Of a DNA stretch of 64,000 bases, positions 44,395 through 54,463 are shown one piece after another; position 1 is the first letter of the stretch; each line of letters opens with the position of its first letter. The translations under genes were made by a program, and so were the position numbers. This DNA is from Ruegeria arenilitoris (GTDB lineage: Bacteria; Pseudomonadota; Alphaproteobacteria; Rhodobacterales; Rhodobacteraceae): NCBI RefSeq assembly GCF_013035315.1, contig NZ_WQHP01000012.1, forward strand, positions 52,987 to 116,986. The letters run 5' to 3'. Under the pieces are notes generated by a model. It was given only the letters and a program-made list of their open reading frames with translations. It was not told the DNA's origin and did not search any database.

Positions 44395-45547
44395 CCTGAA
44401 CAAAAACCTCATCCTCAGGGCCGTCCTTGAGGCTGAGGTTGTAGGCCGTGATGATCACCATGCACAAAAGGACAAACGGCCAGAACGAAGCTTTGGGGAT
44501 CAGGTTGTCCTTGTAGTGGATGAACCACAAGGACGGCACCGCCTCGGAGGCGAACAGATAGGTGTTCACTGAAACTGCCAACAGCAGGAAGTACATCAGG
44601 AAAAAGAACGACTCCATATAAATCACCGGTGATCCGGCGAACCCTTCGCGCAGCTGAACATGCGCCAGAAGGATCACAAAAAACAGGACCGAACACGTAC
44701 CGATGACGCTGGATGTGCTGAAATCGTGCCGCTCGACCAGTTCGGGGCGTCGGGTGACGATCATGACGGCCCCGAACAATAACATCGTCACGACGATCAG
44801 CGGGATCATGTGGACGATAAACGCGTTCGCAAAGTTCCGTTTGATGACGAAGTTATAGTGCAGCTCGGGCAGGTTGGTCTGATACTCGATCTGACCGATG
44901 CCAAGCGTCGTATCCAGATCAGACAGGCGATAGTCGAAATAGGTGTTCTCACGCTCCCACGTGCCCATCACAATGCGATTGTCGATGCCAAAGATATCGT
45001 CTGGTCCGGTGGCCGGATATGCCGAGAAGTCGGGGATTAGAGCCACATTCTTGTCAAATCTGCTCGGCCAGAAGCGGACCCAGACGGTTTTGTGGTCAAA
45101 GGGGTAACTGGTATAGTCAAAGGTCTGGCGCAGGGTCTGTTCAAAATACCAACCGATGAGTTCAGATCCACCCTGGTCGATCCGATAGGCCTCTTCAATC
45201 AGACCATTCGCGGCATCTGCGGCTTCGGGCAGAATGAACCCAACTTCGCCCTCGGCCGGTTTGATGGCGTCGTGTACCCCATCCTCGTAATGCTGCCAGA
45301 TATAGCCGCTGATATGGACGTCGCTTGCCCCGGTGAAACTGAAGGATTTTATGAAGATGCCCGTTCTGACCTGATGCTCTGGCAGACTTGGGAGGTCATT
45401 CAGGTATGTGTCGACCGACGCACGATCCGGCAACTGCGTGGGATCTTCCTCGAAATGGTTCAAATCGATCCATAGCTTGATCAGCAGAAGGGCCAGACCC
45501 AGCGTGATGGCACCAGAGATCAACCAGACTTTCTTTTCGATGCTCAT
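44384..45547 (-). CDS. Membrane protein resembling a pentameric ligand-gated ion channel
   Basis: The 387-residue product has an N-terminal helix (about 8-26) anchoring a 200-residue extracytoplasmic domain, then four helices near 240-264, 277-297, 307-333 and 353-373. This is the pLGIC topology. The Cys-loop equivalent T-S-Y-P-F-D-H-K-T-V is at 146-155 without cysteines, as in other bacterial members. The stretch before helix 1 (Y-N-F-V-I-K-R-N) and its Pro in H-M-I-P-L also fit. The signature match is partial, so I call it pLGIC-like. It starts 16 bases after the cyclase stop, with GAGGGG before the ATG, so the two are co-transcribed. Its 3' end overlaps the convergent multidomain gene by 11 bases. 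Confidence 0.65.
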   Translation of the reverse strand: MSIEKKVWLISGAITLGLALLLIKLWIDLNHFEEDPTQLPDRASVDTYLNDLPSLPEHQVRTGIFIKSFSFTGASDVHISGYIWQHYEDGVHDAIKPAEGEVGFILPEAADAANGLIEEAYRIDQGGSELIGWYFEQTLRQTFDYTSYPFDHKTVWVRFWPSRFDKNVALIPDFSAYPATGPDDIFGIDNRIVMGTWERENTYFDYRLSDLDTTLGIGQIEYQTNLPELHYNFVIKRNFANAFIVHMIPLIVVTMLLFGAVMIVTRRPELVERHDFSTSSVIGTCSVLFFVILLAHVQLREGFAGSPVIYMESFFFLMYFLLLAVSVNTYLFASEAVPSLWFIHYKDNLIPKASFWPFVLLCMVIITAYNLSLKDGPEDEVFVQVRH

Positions 45548-45563
45548 TCAGCCCCTCGCCCGT

Positions 45564-48500
45564 CTAATCCAACCGCCCGACCAGCGACTGAGTGATACCG
45601 AGGTCCTGAAAACCGGCCTTCAATGCTTCGAACCCTTCATGGGATGCCAGCGGAATGCCCCAGCCCCCGCATTCTGCCAGTGTTCGAGCCTGTTGGATTG
45701 ACAAATTCACCATCGGAAGAGGTTCATCCGCAGTGAACTTTGCCAGAGCATCCGCATATCGCGTCGCCTCATCCCAGTCCTGTCGCGCCAGCATAACGGC
45801 GCTGGCATCCGTGTAGAAATGCAGGTGACTATGCCCAACGCAGCCCTCGGCGATGATCTCTTCGCCCAGTTTAAGGTGACGATCCTGCGCCTCTGGGTCT
45901 GTTTCAGCCATCGCCAACGCCGACAGCGCCTTTGGTCCCACGAAATTCCGCCCGTGTTCCAAGGCAATATCCACGGCGCGGCGACCGGTTTCGCGGGCCG
46001 CTTCGATCACTCCGGCATAGACTTGCGTACGGGCGAGATGCTCTAGCGCTTGGGCCTCAAGGCGCTTGGCCCCGACGCGATGGGCGATCTCTGCTGAAAC
46101 TGAAAAACTGTCCAATGCCTGATCCAACTCGCCCAGAAACGTGTGCGCCACTCCAAGGCAGGTTTGCGCCACACATTCCGGCACAAAGGCGAAGTACTTT
46201 TGCGAGACCTCAATAGCCTCCTGTGCATCCTTTTTGCCCTGCGCCACATCGCCGGTATAGCTGCGGGCAACGCTGAGGTTGTGCAAGTTCGCGGCTAAAT
46301 CCCGAACCAAACCCTTTTCCCGCGCCCGCTCAACGGCCTGCGTGTAGAACCCTGTGGCCGTTTGCATCTTGGCGTTCATGAAGTTTGCATCGCCAAATCC
46401 GCTGAGTGCACCGACCTCAAGACGTGCGGATTCTAGTTTTCTGGCCAGTGTTAAAGCCTTTTCATTGCTCTCAAGCGCCTTTTTCACCTGCCCAAGCGGG
46501 AAGTAAACATTGCCGCGGACATAGTTGATCTGGGCAATGTCACGATCGGATCCGCAACGTTCGGCGGCGGCCTCAGCGATATCGAGGCTTTCCAGCGCTT
46601 CCTGATAAAGACTGGCCTGCCGTGCGGCTTGCGCCAGCCCGATATGCACCCGACAAACCTGCTCACCCGTATCCGCCAGTTCGGCAGCTTCCTTGAACTC
46701 GCGCAACGCATCATCGGACAGACCCTGCAACCGGTGCGTCTCACCCCGGGCACAAAGCAGATCAAACCGCACTCCGGCGGGCGAAGGCAGTTCCAGCGCC
46801 CGCTCGATCAGCGGGCTGGCATCGTCGAACTGGAATGCAAGGATCAGCTTGTCGGCGGCCTCCAGATAAGCCTGCGCCGCATTGTTCGCGCCCGCACGGT
46901 CCAGATGTTGCGCGCGCAGTGTGGCGTCTCGATCTTCGAACCATTTTGCGGCCTGGCGATGCAGCCGCGCGCGTTCGGATTTCACCAGCGTCGCGTATGA
47001 CCCATCGCGGATCAGCGCGTGGGCAAACATCAGATCGGCCCCGGCCTCTCGGATCAGGGCCGAACGGATCAGGGTCGAAGTGTCCAGGTGCCCCTCGCCC
47101 AAAAGGAAGTTCAGCACCTCGGGCGAGAACCGTTGACCAAGGACCGAGGCCGCCTGAATCGCCGCTCGGCTGGCCCTGTCCAGAGAATCCAGTCGAGACT
47201 GCACAATGCCCTGTATGCTGCCCGGAACAGATTCCTGCTTCAGCACGTCGATGTTGCGCAGCAATTGTTCAAGAAACAGCGGATTGCCCCCGGCGCGTTT
47301 GACGCAGGTGTCCAACAATTCGGGATCGATACCCGTGAACTCTTCGACCAGTTTTCGGGCCTGTTCGTCCCCCATGGGTGCCAGTTCCAACTTGGAAATC
47401 AGCGCGCCGTCCGTGGCCATCTGCCATTCACGGTTGATTGGATCACCCTCAACCCGGCTGGTCATCAACAAAACGCAAGGCAGATCGCGCGTCATCGCCG
47501 CGATATGGGCGCAAGCGGTCAGGATTTCCGGCGAAGCCCAATGGATGTCCTCGATCTGTATCAACAGCGGGGCTTCCGCGCTGCGGGCTGTGATCAACTC
47601 ATCGATGACCTGTCGTCGCCCGCGCAGGCGGGTGGCGTTGTCCATCACCGCGTATACCTCGGCCAGACCGGGGTCTTGCTCTAACTCCAGCAAGGCGTTC
47701 AGGTGACCCGCATTAGCCGCCGAGACCCAGCCCTTGGTGATAGCGTCCGCGGCGACCGAGGCGCAGGTGGCGGCATTGTCCGTAGGCTCTAGCCCCAGAA
47801 TGCTGCGCGCTACGGATTGAATTGCAGAATGCCCCTCGCGCGTTCCGAAATCCATGACGACGCCGTTGTGAATGGAATAGGACAGGCTGTCTGCCAGCTC
47901 GGCCACCTGTTCGGACAGATGGGTCTTACCTATGCCCGGCTCGCCCAGAACGATATGGACCTCACCCTTGCCGTGACGCTGACAACGGTCGAAGGTGGCC
48001 GAGAACAAGGACAGCTCTCGCTCGCGCCCTACAAAGCGATGCCGGCGCGACCGGATGTTGCGCGCCATGCGGTCCAGACGCCACAGCTCGACCGGGGTAC
48101 TCAGCCCTTTGATCGCCTTTTCGCCCATCGATTCACCGACAAAAAGCGGCCCTAACGCACGCTGAATGTCGTGTGAGACCAAAACCTCACCCGGTGCGGC
48201 CATGTCGGTGATGCGCGAGGCGAGGTTCACGCCATCACCCGTAACGGTGTATTCGGTGTGCGCCTCGCTGCCTGTCGTACTGGCGATCACCTGCCCCGAG
48301 GCAAGCCCAATATGGCAGGAGAGCGGAGGGTTCAGGCTGGGCAGCACCGCATGAATTTCCAACGCCGCCCGCGCCGCGCGTTCGGTATCGTTTGTGTGTG
48401 AAATGGGCGCGCCAAACACGGCCATCACCGCGTCGCCGATATGTTTGTCGATCCGGCCGCCGTATTTCTCGACCACGTGATCGACCTTGGCAAAAAAGCC

Positions 48501-48827
48501 GTTGAGCAGCGCGTGCATGTCCTCGGCATCCAACTCGCTTGTCAGGCGGGTAAACCCAGTCAGATCGGCGAACATGACCGTGACCTGCCGCTTGGCAGGT
48601 TCAAGCGGGGTGTCGGGTTCATAGGGTTGAACGGTTTCGAATGTCTCAAGTTCAGAAATCGCGCGCAGCAATCTGCGGCGGTCTCCGACGGCAGTCACAC
48701 CGATTTCGATCAGATCTTCGCCCGTCAGATCGGGCAAAATAGCGAAATCAATTTTATTATCCAAAAAGGCTTGCGCGTAGTCAGATAGTCCAAGTGCGCT
48801 TAGCCAGTCCCTAAGGTCCTGAGACAT
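45564..48827 (-). CDS. SAM domain-class III nucleotidyl cyclase-AAA ATPase-TPR signalling protein
   Basis: The 1087-residue product starts M-S-Q-D-L-R-D-W, with AGAGGGG upstream. Residues about 3-62 are a SAM domain (W-L-S-A-L-G-L-S-D-Y, L-P-D-L-T-G-E-D-L-I-E-I-G-V). About 80-255 is a class III cyclase domain with metal-binding Asp in V-M-F-A-D-L-T-G-F near 86 and H-I-G-D-A-V-M-A-V-F-G near 130. About 275-560 is an AAA/STAND-type ATPase with Walker A G-E-P-G-I-G-K-T-H near 298. The remaining half is TPR-like helical repeats. It is predicted to make cAMP or cGMP in the cytoplasm under control of a ligand or protein bound by the TPR/ATPase part. It heads the operon with the channel-like gene. 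Confidence 0.9.
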   Translation of the reverse strand: MSQDLRDWLSALGLSDYAQAFLDNKIDFAILPDLTGEDLIEIGVTAVGDRRRLLRAISELETFETVQPYEPDTPLEPAKRQVTVMFADLTGFTRLTSELDAEDMHALLNGFFAKVDHVVEKYGGRIDKHIGDAVMAVFGAPISHTNDTERAARAALEIHAVLPSLNPPLSCHIGLASGQVIASTTGSEAHTEYTVTGDGVNLASRITDMAAPGEVLVSHDIQRALGPLFVGESMGEKAIKGLSTPVELWRLDRMARNIRSRRHRFVGRERELSLFSATFDRCQRHGKGEVHIVLGEPGIGKTHLSEQVAELADSLSYSIHNGVVMDFGTREGHSAIQSVARSILGLEPTDNAATCASVAADAITKGWVSAANAGHLNALLELEQDPGLAEVYAVMDNATRLRGRRQVIDELITARSAEAPLLIQIEDIHWASPEILTACAHIAAMTRDLPCVLLMTSRVEGDPINREWQMATDGALISKLELAPMGDEQARKLVEEFTGIDPELLDTCVKRAGGNPLFLEQLLRNIDVLKQESVPGSIQGIVQSRLDSLDRASRAAIQAASVLGQRFSPEVLNFLLGEGHLDTSTLIRSALIREAGADLMFAHALIRDGSYATLVKSERARLHRQAAKWFEDRDATLRAQHLDRAGANNAAQAYLEAADKLILAFQFDDASPLIERALELPSPAGVRFDLLCARGETHRLQGLSDDALREFKEAAELADTGEQVCRVHIGLAQAARQASLYQEALESLDIAEAAAERCGSDRDIAQINYVRGNVYFPLGQVKKALESNEKALTLARKLESARLEVGALSGFGDANFMNAKMQTATGFYTQAVERAREKGLVRDLAANLHNLSVARSYTGDVAQGKKDAQEAIEVSQKYFAFVPECVAQTCLGVAHTFLGELDQALDSFSVSAEIAHRVGAKRLEAQALEHLARTQVYAGVIEAARETGRRAVDIALEHGRNFVGPKALSALAMAETDPEAQDRHLKLGEEIIAEGCVGHSHLHFYTDASAVMLARQDWDEATRYADALAKFTADEPLPMVNLSIQQARTLAECGGWGIPLASHEGFEALKAGFQDLGITQSLVGRLD

Positions 48828-48921
48828 GTCGCCCCTCTGAAGCCCCCAACTCCAGACACAGACGTAGCACAACAGACCCGCATGAGTCTGCAAAGTTTGA
48901 ATATTTTAATGTTTATGCACA

Positions 48922-48950
48922 CCCAATTGCCCGAATGAGGGGCAATTGGG
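48922..48950 (-). terminator. Hairpin after the ABC ATPase gene
   Basis: An 11-bp perfect stem (CCCAATTGCCC with GGGCAATTGGG) with a 7-base loop begins 9 bases after the ATPase stop. There is no good T-run; A+T-rich DNA follows. Confidence 0.6.
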
Positions 48951-48959
48951 TCTTTGGCA

Positions 48960-50669
48960 TCAGGCCTCGGCTTCCAATCCGTCGGTCGACAGATCGTCCA
49001 GCTTCGGCATCAGGCGCAGCAGTTCGGCTGTGTACTCCGTTTGAGGATTCGCAAACAACGCGTTGGTTTCTTGCAGCTCAACCACCTTGCCCTGCTTCAT
49101 GACGGCCACTCGATCGCACATCTGGCGCACCACCGGCAGGTCGTGGCTGATGAACAACAAGGTCAGACCCAGATGCTCTTGAAGGTCTTTCAGGATGTTC
49201 AGAATCTGCGCCTGAATCGACACGTCCAACGCGCTGGTCGGTTCGTCACAGATCAGGAAACGCGGCTGGGTTGCCAGTGCGCGCGCGATCGAAATCCGCT
49301 GACGCTGACCGCCTGAAAACTCGTGCGGGTACTTCAGGCCAGCTTCATGACCCAAGCCCACCTGATCCAACAGCTCATCCACGCGGCGCTTGATATCGGA
49401 CCCATCCATCAACTTGTGATGGCGGATCGGTTCGGCCACGATTTCATCCACGCGCATGCGCGGGTTCAGCGAGGAATAGGGATCCTGAAAGATCATCTGG
49501 ATGCTCTTGCGATAGGCATCCAGAGCGGCTTTGTTGGTCAGGTCGCTGACGGTCTGGCCCTCAAATGTGATCGTGCCACCATCCACCGGGTACAGACCGG
49601 CGATCATGCGCGCGATCGTCGACTTGCCCGACCCGGACTCGCCCACTACGCCAAATACTTCGCCCGCGCGAATGTCAAAGCTGACGTCATCAACGGCGGT
49701 GAAATAGGTGCGGTCCCACGGCAGCAAGCCTTTGCGCTGCAGGAACTTCTTGGTCAGATTGCGAATCTCAAACACCGGTTTGCTGGTGTCATTGTCCACT
49801 TTGGGCCAGTGACGCGCCATGTCGTCGATGGCAAACCGGGTCTCGCGGCCGCCATAGCTGATCTGCGGGAAACGGTGTAGTTTCAGTGTCGGGCGCGGAA
49901 CGGCAGCAATCAGCGACTTGGTATATTCGTGGCTGGGCTGCCCCATCACTTGCGAGGTCGGGCCTGTTTCAACCACCTTACCCGCGTACATGACGGTCAC
50001 CTTGTCGGTCGTATCCGCGATCACGCCCATGTCGTGCGTGATCAGGATGACGCCAACCTGACGTTCCTGCGCCAGTTCCTTGATCAGATCCAGAATCTGC
50101 GCCTGAACCGACACATCCAGCGCAGTGGTCGGTTCGTCCGCGATGATCACATCCGGCTCGGTACACAGCGCCAGCGCGATCACAACACGCTGCCGCATCC
50201 CGCCCGAGAATTGGTGCGGATACTGATCCAGCCGCGTGTCCGGATCAGGAATGCCGACGCGATCGATCAGGTCGCGGGCACGTTTGTTCGCCTCGGCATC
50301 GGATCCACCCAGATGGGCCTGAATCGTCTCAACCAGTTGCTCACGTACGGTGAACAGAGGGTTCAGCGATGTCAGCGGGTCCTGGAAGATCATCGAGATC
50401 TTTTTACCGCGTAGACCACGCATTGCGTTGACGTCCAGTCCACTGATCTGGTCGCCGCGCAGTTTGATCGTGCCGCTGGCAATTCGGCCGGGCCGATCCA
50501 GCAGACCCATGATGGCTGCACCAATGGTGGATTTACCCGCACCGGATTCACCCACCAGTCCGTGGATTTCGCCCGGCTCAACGGACAGGTCCACATGGTC
50601 CACGGCGGTAAACAATTTGCGGCGCGTCGGGAATTCGACCGTCAGGTCGTTGATCGTAAGTAGGCTCAT
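48960..50669 (-). CDS. Peptide-type ABC transporter, fused double ATPase subunit
   Basis: The 569-residue protein fuses the two ATPases usually encoded separately (DppD and DppF types). The first half has Walker [10 protein letters not shown] near 41, signature F-S-G-G-M-R-Q-R near 153 and D-E-P-T-T-A near 179. The second half, from about 285, has Walker [10 protein letters not shown] near 345, signature F-S-G-G-Q-R-Q-R near 460 and D-E-P-T-S-A. It powers import through the two permeases encoded just upstream, starting 4 bases after the second one. It is the last gene of the operon and is followed by a hairpin. Confidence 0.93.
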   Translation of the reverse strand: MSLLTINDLTVEFPTRRKLFTAVDHVDLSVEPGEIHGLVGESGAGKSTIGAAIMGLLDRPGRIASGTIKLRGDQISGLDVNAMRGLRGKKISMIFQDPLTSLNPLFTVREQLVETIQAHLGGSDAEANKRARDLIDRVGIPDPDTRLDQYPHQFSGGMRQRVVIALALCTEPDVIIADEPTTALDVSVQAQILDLIKELAQERQVGVILITHDMGVIADTTDKVTVMYAGKVVETGPTSQVMGQPSHEYTKSLIAAVPRPTLKLHRFPQISYGGRETRFAIDDMARHWPKVDNDTSKPVFEIRNLTKKFLQRKGLLPWDRTYFTAVDDVSFDIRAGEVFGVVGESGSGKSTIARMIAGLYPVDGGTITFEGQTVSDLTNKAALDAYRKSIQMIFQDPYSSLNPRMRVDEIVAEPIRHHKLMDGSDIKRRVDELLDQVGLGHEAGLKYPHEFSGGQRQRISIARALATQPRFLICDEPTSALDVSIQAQILNILKDLQEHLGLTLLFISHDLPVVRQMCDRVAVMKQGKVVELQETNALFANPQTEYTAELLRLMPKLDDLSTDGLEAEA

Positions 50670-50673
50670 GAAA

Positions 50674-51624
50674 TCACCGCAGCTTGGGGTTCAGCGCATC
50701 GCGCAGCCAGTCGCCCAGCAGGTTGACCGAAAGGGCCAGCGCCAGAAGGGTGCAGGCCGGGAAGAACAGGATCCACCACTCACCCGAGAACAGGAAGCCC
50801 TGCCCGATGCGGATCAGTGTGCCCAGTGACGGTTGCGTCGGAGGCGCACCCACACCCAGAAAGCTGAGCGTCGCCTCGGCGATAATCGCCAGCGCCAGCG
50901 AGATCGTGGCGATCACCAGAACCGGGCTGAGGACGTTGGGCAGGATATGACGGAACATGATCGGGAACGAACCGCGCCCGATCAGGCGCGCGGCCTGAAC
51001 GTATTCCTTGTTTTTTTCCACCAGCGCAGCGCCGCGCACAACGCGGGCAAACTGCACCCAGTCGGACAATGCAATCGCGATGATCAGAACATAGATCGCC
51101 ATCTCGTCGCGGTATTCCGGTGGGGTGACACCTTTGGCGATACCAAAAATCAGCATCGCAACAAGGATCGCAGGGAAGGTCAGCTGCACATCGGCGACGC
51201 GCATAATCAATGTCTCGATCCAGCCCCCGAAATAGGCGGCAACTAGCCCCAGAACGATTCCGATGATCAACGCCAGCAGCACTGCCGATACACCGACAAA
51301 CAGCGATATGCGCATACCGTACAGGATGGTCGAGAAAACATCTCGTCCCTGATCGTCTGTACCCAGCAGGAACGTGTCCTGCGTAAAGGCATTGGGCGTA
51401 CCCGGCGGTGTAAAGCCGTTCATCAGGTTCAGCGACGACGGGTCGAAAGGGTTATATGGCGCGATAAGAGGCGCAAAAATGGCAGACAGTACCAGGATCA
51501 GCACAACCAGAGACGCGATCACCGCGACCGGCGAATGCCGGAATGACCAGGCAAAATCGCTATCCCAGAACTTGGAGAAACGCGACTTGGTGGGGGCGGA
51601 AGGGGTTTCGATAGTATCGGTCAT
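50674..51624 (-). CDS. Peptide-type ABC transporter permease, DppC-like
   Basis: The 316-residue product has six membrane helices, the first near residue 32. The cytoplasmic coupling loop carries the permease EAA-like motif in V-Q-A-A-R-L-I-G-R-G-S near 205. L-L-G-T-D-D-Q-G-R-D-V-F near 88 is the DppC/OppC hallmark. It pairs with the DppB-like permease, whose stop overlaps its start by 4 bases. It forms half of the inner-membrane channel. Confidence 0.93.
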   Translation of the reverse strand: MTDTIETPSAPTKSRFSKFWDSDFAWSFRHSPVAVIASLVVLILVLSAIFAPLIAPYNPFDPSSLNLMNGFTPPGTPNAFTQDTFLLGTDDQGRDVFSTILYGMRISLFVGVSAVLLALIIGIVLGLVAAYFGGWIETLIMRVADVQLTFPAILVAMLIFGIAKGVTPPEYRDEMAIYVLIIAIALSDWVQFARVVRGAALVEKNKEYVQAARLIGRGSFPIMFRHILPNVLSPVLVIATISLALAIIAEATLSFLGVGAPPTQPSLGTLIRIGQGFLFSGEWWILFFPACTLLALALSVNLLGDWLRDALNPKLR

Positions 51625-52598
51625 GTGGCCCTCGCGTCGACACGCAGGCGCGGGTCAATGGCATAATAGAGAAGATCGACGATCAGGTTGATCGTCACGA
51701 ACATGACCGAAATCAGCATCAGATAAGCGGCCATGACGGGGATATCGACGAACTGGATCGCGTTGATGAACAGCAAACCGACGCCCGGCCACTGGAACAC
51801 CGTCTCGGTGATGATGGCGAAGGCGATGATTGAGCCCAACTGCAGACCCGTAATCGTGATCACCGGAACCATGGTGTTTTTCAACGCGTGGCGGAAGTTG
51901 ATCACCCGATCCGACAACCCGCGGGCGCGGGCGAACCGGACGTAATCGGCACGCAGAACCTCAAGCATTTCCGACCGCACCAGCCGCATGATCAGCGTCA
52001 TCTGATACAGACCCAGCGTAATCGCAGGCAGGATCAGCGCCTTGAGACCGGAAGTCGTCAAGAAACCGGTGGACCAGTTGCCAATCATAACGGTCTCGCC
52101 CCTCCCGAAGCTGGGTAAGAGGTCTAATTCAACCGAGAAGATGTAGATAAGTAATATCCCGATCAGGAAGGTCGGCAGGGACACCCCGATCAGCGAAACG
52201 GTCATGATTATATTCGCAGCGACCCCTTGTCGTCGGATGGCTGTGAATACGCCCAAAGCGATACCCATCGTGATGGCCAGAAATCCCGAAACAAACGCCA
52301 GTTCCAACGTGGCTGGCGCGCGTTCGGCGATAATCGTCGAGACCGGACGTCCCTGACGATACGACACGCCAAAATTGCCTTGAACGGCTTCTTTCAGGAA
52401 TTTGTAGTACTGAACCGGAATCGGCTGATCCAGCCCCAGCTCAGCGCGCAGCCGGTCGATATCGGCTTGCGTGCGTTCCTGACCCAGCATGTTGTCGATC
52501 GGGTCGCCAACAAACCGGAACATAGAAAATGCGACCAAACCCACGACCAGCAGTACGATCACGGATTGGAACATCCTTCGGACGATATATGCGAACAT
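51621..52598 (-). CDS. Peptide-type ABC transporter permease, DppB-like
   Basis: The 325-residue product begins M-F-A-Y-I-V-R-R-M-F-Q-S, as DppB-type permeases do. It has six membrane helices and the coupling motif Y-V-R-F-A-R-A-R-G-L-S near 208. The conserved G-D-P near 30 and the Q-Y-Y-K-F-L stretch near 62 are family features. It is read after the binding-protein genes. Its last four bases overlap the DppC-like start. Confidence 0.93.
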   Translation of the reverse strand: MFAYIVRRMFQSVIVLLVVGLVAFSMFRFVGDPIDNMLGQERTQADIDRLRAELGLDQPIPVQYYKFLKEAVQGNFGVSYRQGRPVSTIIAERAPATLELAFVSGFLAITMGIALGVFTAIRRQGVAANIIMTVSLIGVSLPTFLIGILLIYIFSVELDLLPSFGRGETVMIGNWSTGFLTTSGLKALILPAITLGLYQMTLIMRLVRSEMLEVLRADYVRFARARGLSDRVINFRHALKNTMVPVITITGLQLGSIIAFAIITETVFQWPGVGLLFINAIQFVDIPVMAAYLMLISVMFVTINLIVDLLYYAIDPRLRVDARAT

Positions 52599-52771
52599 TC
52601 ACTTTCCCCATTGATCCGCCTCTCTATGCACGCACTGACCAAATGGTCAAGCAATCGCCATAAATACAGCAATAGGTCTAGGCCATTTCCCGACGTCAGA
52701 CCCGACGTCGCCCCGGAATGGTTGGGATTGGCCTGATCCGGTTGGGTCGGGCCAATCCTCTAGCGGCTTAT

Positions 52772-54337
52772 TCAGTTCACCGTTACCCAGCGCAACAGGA
52801 AGAAATTGTCAGGGCGCTGCGTCAGCTCGATATTGCTGCGCGTGCCCCAAACCAGAGGCTGCACATACATCGGCACATAGACCTGTTCGTCCTGAATGAT
52901 CTGGGTCACCTCATCCAGCATGGCCTGACGCTTGGCCTGATCCAGCTCGGATTGAATGGCTGGAAGCAACTCGTCTACACGCGCGTTCGAGAACCCACCG
53001 AAGTTCCAGCTGCCCAGTTTTTTCTCTTCGTTTGGCGTCGCGACCAAAAAGCGAACGGGGTGTTCGGCGTCAAAAGTACCCGGGCTCCAACCCAGCAGGT
53101 ACATGTCATAGTTATCCTCGCGCAGCTCGGGCCAGTAATTGCGCACCGGCATCGCATCCAGTTCCGCCGTGATCCCGATCTGTGCCAGCATGCTCACGAC
53201 AGCCTGACAGACAGCCTCGTCATTCAGATAACGGTCATTGGGGCATTTCAGCCCGAACGAGAACCCGTCCGCATATCCAGCTTCGGCCAGCAGAGCTTTG
53301 GCGGCTTCGACATCAAATGCCGGGCGTTCTGCATTCGCTTCCGAGTACCCGCTCATTGCGGGGCTGACCAGCTGAGACGCCGCTTCGGCATTGCCGCGCA
53401 TGATGGTGGCCAGAATCGCATCCACATTTACCGCCTGCGCGACGGCTTTGCGCACGCGCGGGTCGCGGAAGGGGTTCGGCTTGCCCGCATCGTCGGTGTA
53501 TTTCAACGTCTCGGCCTCGTGGTCAAAGCCCAGCATGATAACACGCGCCTCGATACCCTGAATGACTTCTACATCGGCGTCTTCCTGCAGACGCGCGACA
53601 TCCTGGATTGGCACCGGATTGATCATGTCCACATCACCGGACAATAGCGCCGCGACCGCAGTGGCCGGGTTCTGGATCGGATTGAATTCGGCACGGGTGA
53701 TGTTGTGCTCGACCTCTCCCCACCAGCCGTCAAATGGCTCCAACACGGTTTTCAGACCTGGTTCACGCTCAGTGACCTTGAAGGCGCCGGTGCCATTGGC
53801 GTTGATCGTGGCGTAGTTTCCAGTCTCTTTGTCCGGCACCGCAGCGTCATTCGCCTCGGTCCAGCCTTGATCCATGATCATCCAGTTGGCAATCGAAGAC
53901 GGGAACAGCGGGTTTGGTGCAGTCATCATGAAATCAACGGTGTAGTCATCGACCACGATGACCTCGCTGACCGGGGCAAACCAGCTGCGGGTATCGGCCG
54001 CCTCGCCCGAGGCGCGCTGATAACTGAACAGGACATCCTGCGCATCAAAGGGGCTGCCGTCGTGGAACGTCACGCCCTCGCGCAGATTGAACCGCCAGCC
54101 GTCGCCCTCGCCGATCGGCTCCCAGCTGACAGCCAGTGCGGGTTGGACGCTCATATCCTTGTCGCGACGGACAAGACCTTCGTAGACGTTGTTGAGGAAC
54201 CCCAGAACCGGGGCCGAGTTAACCGCGTGTGGGTCCATGGTTTGCGGGTCGGTGGTCGAGGCCCATTTGAAGTCTGCGGCATGGACCCCGGTGGCAGCCA
54301 GCATTGCAAGGCCAACGGCACTGTTTCTGAGGATCAT
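52772..54337 (-). CDS. Peptide/nickel-type ABC substrate-binding protein, copy 2
   Basis: The 521-residue family-5 solute-binding protein has a signal peptide (S-A-V-G-L-A-M-L-A-A-T-G-V-H-A-A). The family blocks are visible: T-M-D-P-H-A-V-N near 35, the E-G-L-V-R stretch near 53, F-H-D-G-S-P-F-D-A near 88 and G-T-G-A-F-K-V near 183. It is clearly a paralogue of the next gene upstream, sharing the C-P-N-D-R-Y-L/I-N-D-E-A-[VI]-C-Q block. It delivers substrate in the periplasm; the ligand is unknown. A gap of about 170 bases with a weak stem (52725-52758) separates it from the permease genes. GGGAGAC precedes the ATG. Confidence 0.92.
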   Translation of the reverse strand: MILRNSAVGLAMLAATGVHAADFKWASTTDPQTMDPHAVNSAPVLGFLNNVYEGLVRRDKDMSVQPALAVSWEPIGEGDGWRFNLREGVTFHDGSPFDAQDVLFSYQRASGEAADTRSWFAPVSEVIVVDDYTVDFMMTAPNPLFPSSIANWMIMDQGWTEANDAAVPDKETGNYATINANGTGAFKVTEREPGLKTVLEPFDGWWGEVEHNITRAEFNPIQNPATAVAALLSGDVDMINPVPIQDVARLQEDADVEVIQGIEARVIMLGFDHEAETLKYTDDAGKPNPFRDPRVRKAVAQAVNVDAILATIMRGNAEAASQLVSPAMSGYSEANAERPAFDVEAAKALLAEAGYADGFSFGLKCPNDRYLNDEAVCQAVVSMLAQIGITAELDAMPVRNYWPELREDNYDMYLLGWSPGTFDAEHPVRFLVATPNEEKKLGSWNFGGFSNARVDELLPAIQSELDQAKRQAMLDEVTQIIQDEQVYVPMYVQPLVWGTRSNIELTQRPDNFFLLRWVTVN

Positions 54338-54417
54338 TGTTATGTCTCCCTATTTCTGGGGCCGAGTTTTCTTGGTTTTTGCCGCGTGCGCAAGGAAATC
54401 TCAGGTCGCAACAAAAA

Positions 54418-54442
54418 ACAGGGCGCGAAAATCGCGCCCTGT
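54418..54442 (-). terminator. Intrinsic terminator between the two binding-protein genes
   Basis: A 10-bp perfect stem (ACAGGGCGCG with CGCGCCCTGT) with a 5-base loop is followed on the minus strand by TGTTTTTTGTTG. It would stop much of the transcription coming from copy 1. Confidence 0.88.
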
Positions 54443-54463
54443 CTGATCGTCAAAAGTTTTGAC

